A DNA stretch of 45,206 nucleotides from an uncultured Bacteroidales bacterium (GTDB lineage Bacteria > Bacteroidota > Bacteroidia > Bacteroidales > Paludibacteraceae), in NCBI GenBank assembly GCA_946617165.1, contig CAMOJP010000005.1:1-45206 (forward strand), in the 5' to 3' direction. Every line of letters begins with the position of its first letter. The first letter of the stretch is position 1. Of the stretch, positions 16,732-24,020 are shown piece by piece. The position numbers and the translations under genes were made by a program. Below the pieces are notes generated by a model. That model ran no database searches. It was not told the DNA's origin and saw only the letters and a list, made by a program, of their open reading frames with translations.

Positions 16732-17368
16732 CATACCACTTATATCATCTCCGCTGTCAGAGGCATGGCCATCGTGGTTGATGCTGTGTTTGTTGCTATG
16801 CTTGGTAGTGGCATCAGTCCAACAGCCGGAGACTATCCGAATGAGTTTTCGTACGACTTTCTCGCGTATGGAACGTATATACGGAGACAGTGCTGTTAAC
16901 ATATGGGGTGCAATAGCCCTTGTTGTTTTCCGCTTAGGTGTGATAGCAATGACTCTTTATCTTGCCTGCTACGAACAGGGACATTTTTCCATACTGACAT
17001 ATTTCCTTATAATACTGATTGTGCTAGCTTTTGTTGCGCTTAAGTCCGTTATTGCCTGGCTATTAAGTTATGTATTTGAATTGAAGGGGAATACTAATTT
17101 CTACATGCCACAGTACTCCAATATTTGGACAGCATTTTGCATTGTGCTTTACCCATTCTTGCTGATAATGATAAATATCGGGAATACTGCTGTAATGAGG
17201 TGGATGTTATTAGCCGTAGCTATTCTTTTCTGTATAGATGTGATAGTTAAGTTAGTTCAGCACTATTACTCAGGTCTCAACTCTCTACCATATATTGCAT
17301 TATATGCCCTTACTCTTGAAATTATTCCCATGACTGCAATGGTTATTGGTGTCCAACGACTCATTTAA
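16724..17368 (+). CDS. DUF4271 family membrane protein
   Basis: 214 aa with about six hydrophobic segments (near residues 16-33, 60-82, 90-115, 134-150, 157-175, 190-210). Pattern and neighbourhood (immediately before hemD) match the Bacteroidota DUF4271 family. Inner-membrane protein of unknown function. It overlaps the U32 gene by 8 nt and precedes hemD by 23 nt, so it is clearly part of the operon. Confidence 0.85.
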   Translation: MDNIPLISSPLSEAWPSWLMLCLLLCLVVASVQQPETIRMSFRTTFSRMERIYGDSAVNIWGAIALVVFRLGVIAMTLYLACYEQGHFSILTYFLIILIVLAFVALKSVIAWLLSYVFELKGNTNFYMPQYSNIWTAFCIVLYPFLLIMINIGNTAVMRWMLLAVAILFCIDVIVKLVQHYYSGLNSLPYIALYALTLEIIPMTAMVIGVQRLI

Positions 17369-17391
17369 ATTAGCATACAGTTAAAAAGTAT

Positions 17392-18135
17392 ATGATACAG
17401 AAGATTCTCATTTCCCAACCGCGTCCTTTGTCCGAGCGTAATCCCTACTCCGAGATGGAGGCACGCTATGGTGTGCATTTTGATTTCCGCCCTCTCATCC
17501 ATGTTGAAGGATTAGATGCCCATGAGTTCAGGCAGCAGCGTATAAACCCTTTGGATTATACTGCAGTACTGCTCAACTCGCGATTAGGAGTAGACCATTA
17601 TTTCAGGTTATGTGAAGAACTGCGCCTCCAAGTTCCGGATTCAATGCACTATTATTGTATTTCAGAGGCAGTAGCCAACTATTTGCAGAAATACATACAG
17701 TATCGTAAACGTAAAGTCTTTTTCAGCGAGCATAATCACTTTGAAGACTTGCTCCCGACCATGTATCGCAGGCCCAATGAGAAGTACTTAATGATTATGT
17801 CTGACGTGCATAATGACAACACAATCAATATGTTTGCCGAGCATAATATCACGGTTAAGCCGGCCGTTATGTATAAGACAGTTGCTACCCAATGGCCAGA
17901 GAATGAGCCATTTGATTATGATATGGTGGTACTATTTACTCCGACAGGCGTGTCATCAATACGTAAGAATTTCCCTGACTGGCAGCAAGGAGAAACCGTT
18001 ATCGGATGTTTTGGTCAAAACACGGTATCCTCAGCCAAAGAGTCGGGGTTTAAAGTAGATATATTTGCCCCAACACCTGATTGCCCGAGTATCACCACCG
18101 CAATAGAACATTATCTTGAGCAACACCTTTCCTAA
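17392..18135 (+). CDS. hemD: Uroporphyrinogen-III synthase-like protein
   Basis: 247 aa of the HemD family as found in Bacteroidota (ILISQPRP at the start, ISEAVANYLQKYI in the middle, FTPTGVSSIRKNFP and then a TVIGCFGQNT segment). Classical HemD closes the tetrapyrrole ring from hydroxymethylbilane. Sequence conservation in this family is low, and in many Bacteroidales other haem genes are absent, so the actual substrate is uncertain. No other tetrapyrrole gene is in the window. Followed by rnpA with a 20-nt overlap. Confidence 0.82.
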   Translation: MIQKILISQPRPLSERNPYSEMEARYGVHFDFRPLIHVEGLDAHEFRQQRINPLDYTAVLLNSRLGVDHYFRLCEELRLQVPDSMHYYCISEAVANYLQKYIQYRKRKVFFSEHNHFEDLLPTMYRRPNEKYLMIMSDVHNDNTINMFAEHNITVKPAVMYKTVATQWPENEPFDYDMVVLFTPTGVSSIRKNFPDWQQGETVIGCFGQNTVSSAKESGFKVDIFAPTPDCPSITTAIEHYLEQHLS

Positions 18136-18472
18136 ATATGAACGTCTGTGCGGAAAGATGCGTATTGCAGACCTGTACAAGCGAGGTAAGCGACTGGTTG
18201 TTTGGCCCTTGCGGGTCACATATATGCCAGTAAGCACAGCGGATGGAACCCAAGTACTTATCTGGGCTCCGAAATCTCTTTTCAAGCACGCGGTTGACCG
18301 CAACAGGCTTAGGCGTCAGATGCGTGAGGCATGGCGAGTGAACAGGAACGCGCTCGTGAAAGACTATATTATTGCCTTTAATTATATGGATAAAAACATG
18401 CTTAGTTATCCGTCTATTAACAAGGCATTTGTAAAAACGATCAACAAACTCAATGAAGAAGCTAATTCGTAA
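18116..18472 (+). CDS. rnpA: Ribonuclease P protein component
   Basis: Protein subunit of RNase P, which removes tRNA 5' leaders. 118 aa, basic. Signature [14 protein letters not shown] (RNR motif) at about residues 61-74; the N-terminal [10 protein letters not shown] matches the family's conserved start. For that reason the TTG at 18116 is preferred over ATG 18158, which would remove this segment. It overlaps hemD by 20 nt and yidD by 20 nt, the usual rnpA-yidD pairing. Confidence 0.93.
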   Translation: MSNTFPKYERLCGKMRIADLYKRGKRLVVWPLRVTYMPVSTADGTQVLIWAPKSLFKHAVDRNRLRRQMREAWRVNRNALVKDYIIAFNYMDKNMLSYPSINKAFVKTINKLNEEANS

Positions 18473-18674
18473 CATATTTCTTTTACCGGTATATTTTTAC
18501 AGATATTGTATATCTCCATTAACCCCTCCATCGTGCAGATATACACCTACCTGCAGTCAATATATGGTTGAAGCAGTACAGAAGTACGGCATCTTCAAAG
18601 GGACATGGTTAGGCATCAAACGCATTCTGCGTTGCCATCCTTGGGGAGGTAGCGGCTACGATCCTGTACCATAG
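18453..18674 (+). CDS. yidD: Membrane protein insertion efficiency factor YidD
   Basis: 73 aa. Hallmarks: [22 protein letters not shown], then a Y/G-rich stretch and the [13 protein letters not shown] end. Thought to assist YidC-dependent membrane insertion. It overlaps rnpA by 20 nt. yidC itself is not in the window. Confidence 0.96.
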   Translation: MKKLIRNIFLLPVYFYRYCISPLTPPSCRYTPTCSQYMVEAVQKYGIFKGTWLGIKRILRCHPWGGSGYDPVP

Positions 18675-18707
18675 GACATATATACTAACTTATTGTTTGT
18701 TAAGTTC

Positions 18708-19385
18708 ATGCGCATAGATATCATCACAGCTTGTCCGGAGCTATTAGAGTCTCCCCTAAATCACTCCATTATTCAGCGTGCCAAATCCAAAGGGCTCGTT
18801 GATATATACGTTCACAATTTACGAGATTACACGTTGGACAAGCATCGTAAAGTAGACGATTATGCTTTTGGTTTTTCGGCGGGTATGGTACTTCAGATAG
18901 AACCCATAGACCGCTGTATCACGGCACTTAAGGCGGAACGTGATTACGATGAGATTATTTTTACAGCGCCTGATGGTGCGCCCTTTACTCAAAAAGCCGC
19001 CAATACGCTATCTCTCAAACAGAATATTATTATTCTATGTGGTCACTATAAGGGTGTCGATCAGCGTGTACGCGATCATTTTATAACCAAGGAGTATTCA
19101 ATCGGCGATTTTGTTATTACAGGAGGCGAGATGCCAGCTGCTATGATGACAGATGCCATAGTAAGACTTATTCCCGGAGCAATCGGAGACGAAACATCTG
19201 CGCTCAACGACAGTTTTCAGGACAATTTATTGGAAGCCGGAGTATATACCCGTCCTGCAGAATATAAAGGTTGGAAAGTACCGGAGATATTACTATCTGG
19301 TCACCAAGCCAAGATAGAGGAATGGATATATGAGCAGAACCTTCAGCACACAAAAGAACGTCGTCCTGATTTGCTTGAAAAATAA
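18708..19385 (+). CDS. trmD: tRNA (guanine-N1)-methyltransferase TrmD
   Basis: SAM-dependent m1G37 methylation of tRNA. 225 aa. SPOUT knot motifs [12 protein letters not shown] and [16 protein letters not shown] are intact, and the Bacteroidota-type DDYAFG..AGMV segment is present. ATG 18708 ([11 protein letters not shown]) is the normal start; the in-frame codons back to 18693 are not needed. Last gene of the plus-strand run, followed by a terminator. Confidence 0.96.
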   Translation: MRIDIITACPELLESPLNHSIIQRAKSKGLVDIYVHNLRDYTLDKHRKVDDYAFGFSAGMVLQIEPIDRCITALKAERDYDEIIFTAPDGAPFTQKAANTLSLKQNIIILCGHYKGVDQRVRDHFITKEYSIGDFVITGGEMPAAMMTDAIVRLIPGAIGDETSALNDSFQDNLLEAGVYTRPAEYKGWKVPEILLSGHQAKIEEWIYEQNLQHTKERRPDLLEK

Positions 19386-19413
19386 AAAGCGGCAAGAATC
19401 TCTTGTCGCTTTT
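19386..19413. terminator. Bidirectional terminator between trmD and the Cys-rich lipoprotein gene
   Basis: Stem AAGCGGCAAGA / TCTTGTCGCTT with a 4-nt loop and one G-U pair, T-rich on both sides (TTTT after it on plus, a longer U-rich run on minus). It sits directly after the trmD stop between convergent genes. Confidence 0.75.
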
Positions 19414-19437
19414 CGGTAATAGTCAGTACTAAGTGCA

Positions 19438-19629
19438 TTACTCAGCCACTTGTTCAACAGGAACTTCAACGACTGCAGAATCAGCGACAGCTTGTTCAGC
19501 CTCAGCTTCGCAGCATTTTTGCTCTTGTTGGCAGCATTTACCCTCTTCTTTGCAGCACTTTCCGTCTGCTTTTTTGCAGCACCCCATTGCGCAAATAGCG
19601 ATAGCTGCAACTAACATTAATTTCTTCAT
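19438..19629 (-). CDS. Small Cys-pair-rich lipoprotein
   Basis: 63 aa. Residues 1-16 are a lipoprotein-type signal ending in AMG before Cys17 (lipobox-like). CC pairs follow at 17-18, 25-26, 32-33 and 39-40, the last three at exact 7-residue spacing within a Lys/Glu/Gln helix-like segment, then an acidic Ala/Val/Glu tail. The underlying DNA is an imperfect 21-bp repeat. A clear promoter is at 19681-19711. Likely exported and lipid-anchored; metal (Cu/Zn) or redox binding is only a guess. I do not recognise a named family. Confidence 0.75.
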   Translation of the reverse strand: MKKLMLVAAIAICAMGCCKKADGKCCKEEGKCCQQEQKCCEAEAEQAVADSAVVEVPVEQVAE

Positions 19630-19680
19630 TATTTAAAGCTTTAAAAGGTTAGATATGCGAATTATTTCGCAAATCGGCGG

Positions 19681-19711
19681 CAAAGTTAGGATATTTTTTG
19701 GAACTATCAAA
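19681..19711 (-). promoter_or_regulatory. Promoter for the Cys-rich lipoprotein gene
   Basis: Minus strand: -33 TTTG (19708-19711), 19-bp spacer, -7 TAACTTTG (19681-19688), then CCGCC. Interleaved with the divergent PASTA promoter. Confidence 0.75.
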
Positions 19712-19728
19712 AAAAAAATGTACTTTTG
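19697..19728 (+). promoter_or_regulatory. Promoter for the PASTA-rluD operon
   Basis: -33 TTTG (19697-19700), 20-bp spacer, -7 TACTTTTG (19721-19728), then CACG. ATG 19747 is about 18 nt on. Confidence 0.78.
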
Positions 19729-19746
19729 CACGAAAATTAGGCAAAT

Positions 19747-20568
19747 ATGACATTCAAGACATTCATGAACGAGACCAAAGCAGGTTTTATACTTAAGAAT
19801 CTGCTTGTAGCATTAGTCATCGGTATAGCGTTATTGATGCTTGTATTAGGCTATCTTAAGCGCTACACCGAACATGGCATTGAAGTGGAGGTTCCAGCAA
19901 TTACCGGCATGTATTTAGAGGAGGCGCAGGCAATAGTCAGTCATGAAGGTTTGGTATTGACAGTAGTTGACTCCACCTACAGTAATAAAGTACCATTAGG
20001 TACAATTGTGGAGCAATCTCCGTTAGCGAACAGTCATTGTAAGCATGGTCGCTCTATCTATGTAATTATCAATTCGAAGACATTACGCCAAGTGCCTATA
20101 CCGGATTTACAAGACATTAGTTTCCGTCAAGCGGAAGCCACATTGCGTTCGTTGAATATCGAAGTCGGTAATTATGTATATGAGCCTTCTGAATATAAAG
20201 ACCTTGTATTGGATGTCCGCCAGAACGGCCGTTCACTTACTCCCGGAGAACGTATTGATGAAGGAAGCGCGGTGACATTGGTTATTGGTCGCGGCAAAGG
20301 CAATGTACAAACAGCAGTACCTAATATTATCGGCAAGAGCCTTTCGGAGGCACGTTCTCTATTGTTGAGCAAATATCTCACTTTAGGAATCTACGAATAT
20401 GATGAAGAGCCGACTGAGGAGACCGAATCTCTATACGTTGTTTATCGTCAGGAGCCAAGCGCAGGCACGCAGATATTAGAAGGTTCACGCGTTGATATCT
20501 ATCTATCCACCGATATTGAGAAAGCACTCACTATTCAAAATCATCAGGACGAGGAAGATTTCTTTTAG
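19747..20568 (+). CDS. Membrane-anchored PASTA-domain protein
   Basis: 273 aa: a short cytoplasmic N-terminus, one membrane helix (about residues 17-38), then three PASTA domains (about 45-115, 116-187 and 190-262) in the periplasm, ending in an acidic tail. PASTA domains bind peptidoglycan or beta-lactam-like ligands in other proteins; this one has no kinase or transpeptidase domain. It sits 8 nt before rluD, an arrangement common in Bacteroidota. Role probably in the cell envelope, otherwise unknown. Confidence 0.88.
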   Translation: MTFKTFMNETKAGFILKNLLVALVIGIALLMLVLGYLKRYTEHGIEVEVPAITGMYLEEAQAIVSHEGLVLTVVDSTYSNKVPLGTIVEQSPLANSHCKHGRSIYVIINSKTLRQVPIPDLQDISFRQAEATLRSLNIEVGNYVYEPSEYKDLVLDVRQNGRSLTPGERIDEGSAVTLVIGRGKGNVQTAVPNIIGKSLSEARSLLLSKYLTLGIYEYDEEPTEETESLYVVYRQEPSAGTQILEGSRVDIYLSTDIEKALTIQNHQDEEDFF

Positions 20569-20576
20569 TTAGCACC

Positions 20577-21590
20577 ATGATTGATGACGAGGAATTATGG
20601 GAGCGTTGGCGTTGCGAAGTAGATAAAGGTCAGACGCCGGTACGCGTAGACAAGTACCTGACAGAACATATGGCAGGTACGTCCCGTAATCGTATTCAGA
20701 ATGCAGCAGCATCGGGAAATATCCTTGTCAACGGTGTCGCAGTAAGCAGTAATCATAAGGTGAAGCCTTTGGACGTGATACAAATACTATTAGACCACGA
20801 ACCGCACGACTTCACTATTCATCCCGAGAATATTCCGCTTAACATTGTGTATGAAGATGCAGACGTATTGGTTGTGAATAAGCCTGCAGGATTGGTAGTT
20901 CATCCGGGGCACGGCAATTATGAGCATACTCTTCTCAATGCTCTCGCCTATTATTTCTCCGACCAGTTGGATATGAATAATCCTGACATAGGTCTTGTTC
21001 ACCGCATCGACAAAGACACGAGCGGTCTGTTATTGATTGCCAAGACCCCAGAAGCCAAGAGCAATTTAGGTTTGCAGTTTTTCAATCATACGACCGAACG
21101 GACCTATAATGCACTTGTTTGGGGTACATTCGCAGAGGACTCGGGGACGATTAAAGGAGCCTTAGCCCGGGACAACCGTGACCGTACTATGTATAAGGTA
21201 TATGATATAGAGGAGAATCCTAATGCCAAAGAAGCAATAACCCATTGGCGTGTTTTGGAACGTTTTCCATATGTGACGTTGGTAGAATGCCGTTTAGAGA
21301 CAGGTCGTACCCATCAGATTCGTGTTCATATGCAGCACATCGGTCATCCGTTATTCAGCGATGAGAAATATGGTGGCACGGAGATTCTGAAAGGTGTTCC
21401 GACCCAGAAATACAAGCAGTATATTCAGAACTGCTTTGCCCTTTGTCCCAGACAAGTATTACATGCCAAAACGCTTGGTTTTACTCATCCGAGAACTGGA
21501 GAGCGGATGTTTTTTGATAGCGAGTGGCCAAAAGATATGTCCGCCCTTATAGACAAGTGGCGGACATACCAAGTAGGAAGTATTTCGTAG
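20577..21590 (+). CDS. rluD: RluA-family 23S rRNA pseudouridine synthase (RluD-like)
   Basis: 337 aa: S4 RNA-binding domain (about residues 22-75) followed by the pseudouridine synthase domain with catalytic Asp145 in HRIDKDTSG, and the later RTHQIRVHM motif. RluD-type enzymes modify U1911/1915/1917 of 23S rRNA; position specificity is inferred from the S4 plus RluA layout. Co-transcribed with the PASTA gene. A perfect 10-bp inverted repeat lies in its last codons (21536-21568). Confidence 0.93.
   Translation: MIDDEELWERWRCEVDKGQTPVRVDKYLTEHMAGTSRNRIQNAAASGNILVNGVAVSSNHKVKPLDVIQILLDHEPHDFTIHPENIPLNIVYEDADVLVVNKPAGLVVHPGHGNYEHTLLNALAYYFSDQLDMNNPDIGLVHRIDKDTSGLLLIAKTPEAKSNLGLQFFNHTTERTYNALVWGTFAEDSGTIKGALARDNRDRTMYKVYDIEENPNAKEAITHWRVLERFPYVTLVECRLETGRTHQIRVHMQHIGHPLFSDEKYGGTEILKGVPTQKYKQYIQNCFALCPRQVLHAKTLGFTHPRTGERMFFDSEWPKDMSALIDKWRTYQVGSIS
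21536..21568. repeat. Inverted repeat in the 3' end of rluD
   Basis: TATGTCCGCC (21536-21545) and GGCGGACATA (21559-21568) are perfect complements with a 13-nt loop, inside coding sequence and close to the convergent gene end at 21620. No U run follows on either side. Confidence 0.5.
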
Positions 21591-21619
21591 TTGCGAGACT
21601 GCTTATTCCTGCAGGACGT

Positions 21620-23737
21620 TTATTGTACGCGGATTCCCGAAGCGTTATAGATTTTTCCATCGTGTAGGATGAACAATTGTCCATCTTCTATGAATTTTGT
21701 GCTTGGTATTTTTTCGTCCAGCACTTGCTCGATAGCCACTTTATCCTCAGTGAATATATCAAGGGTTTCAGACCACTCGCTGTATTCTTCTCCGAGTTTA
21801 GCGCGAACTTGGAATTGGTAATCCCGTTCCGCCACCAAATTAAGGATAGTAGTAGTTTTAGACGTGATATTTGTTTTTACATTCCATTCTTCTTCGGGAT
21901 TAGCAACTTTGCGATAGCGTACCTCGTACATATCACCTCTACCTGTCCAATTGAGCGTAACAGAGCTACCTTTCACTTTATTTGCTTTAAGGTCTTTAGC
22001 ATAAGGGTAATAGACAGGTGTTGTGGTAAAGTGTGCATCAATGAGCCAAGCAAAATACGTGTATTGCGAGTCATAATCTTTGACATCCATCCAATTCACC
22101 TTATCTCCGGCAGGAATGCCAATCCAGCGAGCATTTGGCGCGTTGGCATCTGCGGATGCAGCCATAGGATTGTTGAAGGCTTGTTGGTGACGGAAGAATA
22201 TCCACATGGGCTGGCTCTTTCTATATTCAATAGGTTCTAACAATGCCACTTCATTGAGTTGGTTGAGGTCAGTCGGTTGCACGTTTTGCGACCACACTTT
22301 AGTTGCTTTATCCGGAGTATTGCCGCCTGTATATACAGCCAATTCCAGTTTATCGAGGTTAGAAGCATATACTTTCACTTTATCGAGGTATTTGCTTACG
22401 GCCGTATTCGTCGGAATCATTATACCCCAATACGGATTCTCAACAATCTCAATATCCATACCAAACGTATTTGTGCCGTAATAAACCCAATCATTATCTA
22501 CCGTCGGAGTCTTCTCTTCAGCCGGTGCATCTGCCGTAGTGAAAGTAAATACGGCAGAGTTTTTGCTAAGGATATCTTCCTCTACATCATCGGCGCAAAC
22601 ACCGAAAGCAACCACATTATATTCTGTCTCAGGCTCTAAGTTAGTCAAAGTGAATGAATAACTTGATTCGCCAGTATTGGCTATACGATTTGGATAAGTC
22701 TGATACTCGCTTTCGCTGGCTTTCTTATAGCGGAAACCCCAACCAGCTTGTTCATTCGAACCGGGTGTCAAACTAATTTCAGCCGTGCTGAATGAAGGCT
22801 CTCCAACCAAAGCTAAGTTTGTAGGAACAGCACAAGTAGGGTCGATGATTTCAGGGAAGTCTTTCTCAACGTAATTTGTAAACTTACTCCATCCTGACGC
22901 AGCTTTATATGCCACAGTTGCTCCGGTAGGAACAATAATGGTGGTAGAAGTTGGTGTATCGCCAAATGCCAAAGAAGCCGTAGGAGGAACTTTAGCTGCA
23001 CAAGTAATAGAAGTCAAATTCGGACTGGAGAGCGCGTTATATGCAAGCTCTTTTACTGTTGGCGGTAGTTCAATGCTTTGCAGTTTAGCTGCACGGTAAA
23101 AAGCAAATTCGCCAATAGTTATTACACCATATGGAACAGTATAAGAAGTTCTATTATTCTCATCTGCTGTCGGAAAAAACAGAAGCTCAGTTTTCGGCTT
23201 ATTGTACAAAACACCATTATCAGCAATATAGTATTGGTTCGTTGACGCAACTGTAAATTTGGTTAAACTGGTACATGCGCGAAAAGCACCCTCGCCTATT
23301 GAATTCACTTTTGCGGGAATATTAATGCGGGAAAGTTTTTCGCAGTTCTCAAACGCATACTTTTTTATCTGCTCAAGGTTATTCGGTAACGTAATGTTTT
23401 CCAAACCATAACAATTACTAAACGCTTCCGCACCAATGGATTCCACAGACGAGCAAAAAGTAAATTCAGTAAGTGAGTGTTGGGTATCGAAGGCATCATT
23501 ACCAATGGTTGTTATCGAGCCTGTCATTACAACTTTCTCAACTAAGCGTTTATTCCAAGGGGCAGGGGAATAGCCTGAATTAAAATCATCCATTGGGCCA
23601 TACCCTGATAACGTTAGTTGTTTACTATCAACGTAGTAATTATACGTAACATTGGGTCCGCACTTTCCACTCGTATCTGCCAACGCGAAAGTTGTGGCGC
23701 TAATGATTGCAACTAAAGAAAGAAGAATTTTTTTCAT
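21620..23737 (-). CDS. BspA-like leucine-rich repeat surface protein with Fn3 domains
   Basis: 705 aa secreted protein. Signal peptide 1-20 (MKKILLSLVA...ALA). BspA/Treponema-type LRR array (LRR_5) at about residues 60-290, with repeats of the form ...IGeeAFsnC..L..i.lP. Fibronectin type III-like domains at about 305-400 and 585-665, a middle domain of unknown fold between them, and a C-terminal 21-residue module (685-705) shared with the 28163-29605 product. LRR_5 proteins often mediate adhesion to host or matrix. Given porX next door and the conserved tail, export by type IX secretion is likely but not proven. It has its own promoter, divergent from porX. Confidence 0.88.
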   Translation of the reverse strand: MKKILLSLVAIISATTFALADTSGKCGPNVTYNYYVDSKQLTLSGYGPMDDFNSGYSPAPWNKRLVEKVVMTGSITTIGNDAFDTQHSLTEFTFCSSVESIGAEAFSNCYGLENITLPNNLEQIKKYAFENCEKLSRINIPAKVNSIGEGAFRACTSLTKFTVASTNQYYIADNGVLYNKPKTELLFFPTADENNRTSYTVPYGVITIGEFAFYRAAKLQSIELPPTVKELAYNALSSPNLTSITCAAKVPPTASLAFGDTPTSTTIIVPTGATVAYKAASGWSKFTNYVEKDFPEIIDPTCAVPTNLALVGEPSFSTAEISLTPGSNEQAGWGFRYKKASESEYQTYPNRIANTGESSYSFTLTNLEPETEYNVVAFGVCADDVEEDILSKNSAVFTFTTADAPAEEKTPTVDNDWVYYGTNTFGMDIEIVENPYWGIMIPTNTAVSKYLDKVKVYASNLDKLELAVYTGGNTPDKATKVWSQNVQPTDLNQLNEVALLEPIEYRKSQPMWIFFRHQQAFNNPMAASADANAPNARWIGIPAGDKVNWMDVKDYDSQYTYFAWLIDAHFTTTPVYYPYAKDLKANKVKGSSVTLNWTGRGDMYEVRYRKVANPEEEWNVKTNITSKTTTILNLVAERDYQFQVRAKLGEEYSEWSETLDIFTEDKVAIEQVLDEKIPSTKFIEDGQLFILHDGKIYNASGIRVQ

Positions 23738-23777
23738 AATGATAGTATTTTATGGGTTGCACATGCTAATTTGGCCG

Positions 23778-23809
23778 CAAAGGTACAATATTTTTGGCAT
23801 ATCTACAAA
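23778..23809 (-). promoter_or_regulatory. Promoter for the LRR surface-protein gene
   Basis: Minus strand: -33 TTTG (23806-23809), 20-bp spacer, -7 TACCTTTG (23778-23785), then CGGCC. ATG 23737 follows after about 36 nt of leader. Divergent from the porX promoter but not interleaved with it. Confidence 0.8.
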
Positions 23810-23825
23810 TAAAAGTGGCATAATT

Positions 23826-23857
23826 CTTGCATATTTATAAAAAAAGCAGTACTTTTG
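23826..23857 (+). promoter_or_regulatory. Promoter for porX
   Basis: -33 CTTG (23826-23829, followed by CATATTTA), 20-bp spacer, -7 TACTTTTG (23850-23857), then CGTGC. The leader to ATG 24021 is about 160 nt, the longest in the window. Confidence 0.78.
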
Positions 23858-23905
23858 CGTGCAAAAATTAGGATTACGTTGGTATTGAGTTATAGTACGG
23901 TCCCG

Positions 23906-23971
23906 TTGAGCATACATTGAGCATACATTCAGCATACATTGAGCATACATTGAGCATATATTGAGCATACA
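23906..23971 (+). repeat. Six 11-bp tandem repeats in the porX leader
   Basis: TTGAGCATACA repeated six times in tandem (one copy with TTC for TTG, one with TATA for TACA), between the porX promoter and its start codon, so present in the 5' untranslated RNA. The seventh unit breaks down at 23972. Copy number could vary by slippage. Confidence 0.9.
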
Positions 23972-24007
23972 TTGCCAATCGGTGGGGACGTGGGTAATTT
24001 ATGGTAG

Positions 24008-24015
24008 AAAGGAGG
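24008..24015 (+). promoter_or_regulatory. Strong Shine-Dalgarno sequence for porX
   Basis: AAAGGAGG, 5 nt before ATG 24021. A full anti-SD match is rare in Bacteroidota and no other gene in this window has one. It fixes the start at 24021 rather than the TTG at 23961. It also lies inside a 7-codon upstream ORF (ATG 24001) whose TGA overlaps the porX ATG. Confidence 0.7.
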
Positions 24016-24020
24016 TTTTT

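Noticed and set aside
23750..23968. Minus-strand ORF of 72 aa over the repeats
   Set aside because: Its protein is just a translation of the 11-bp repeat and promoter; no start context or family resemblance.
23906..23971. CRISPR or iteron origin
   Set aside because: Direct 11-bp units without spacers, in the leader of a chromosomal regulator; no replication initiator beside it.
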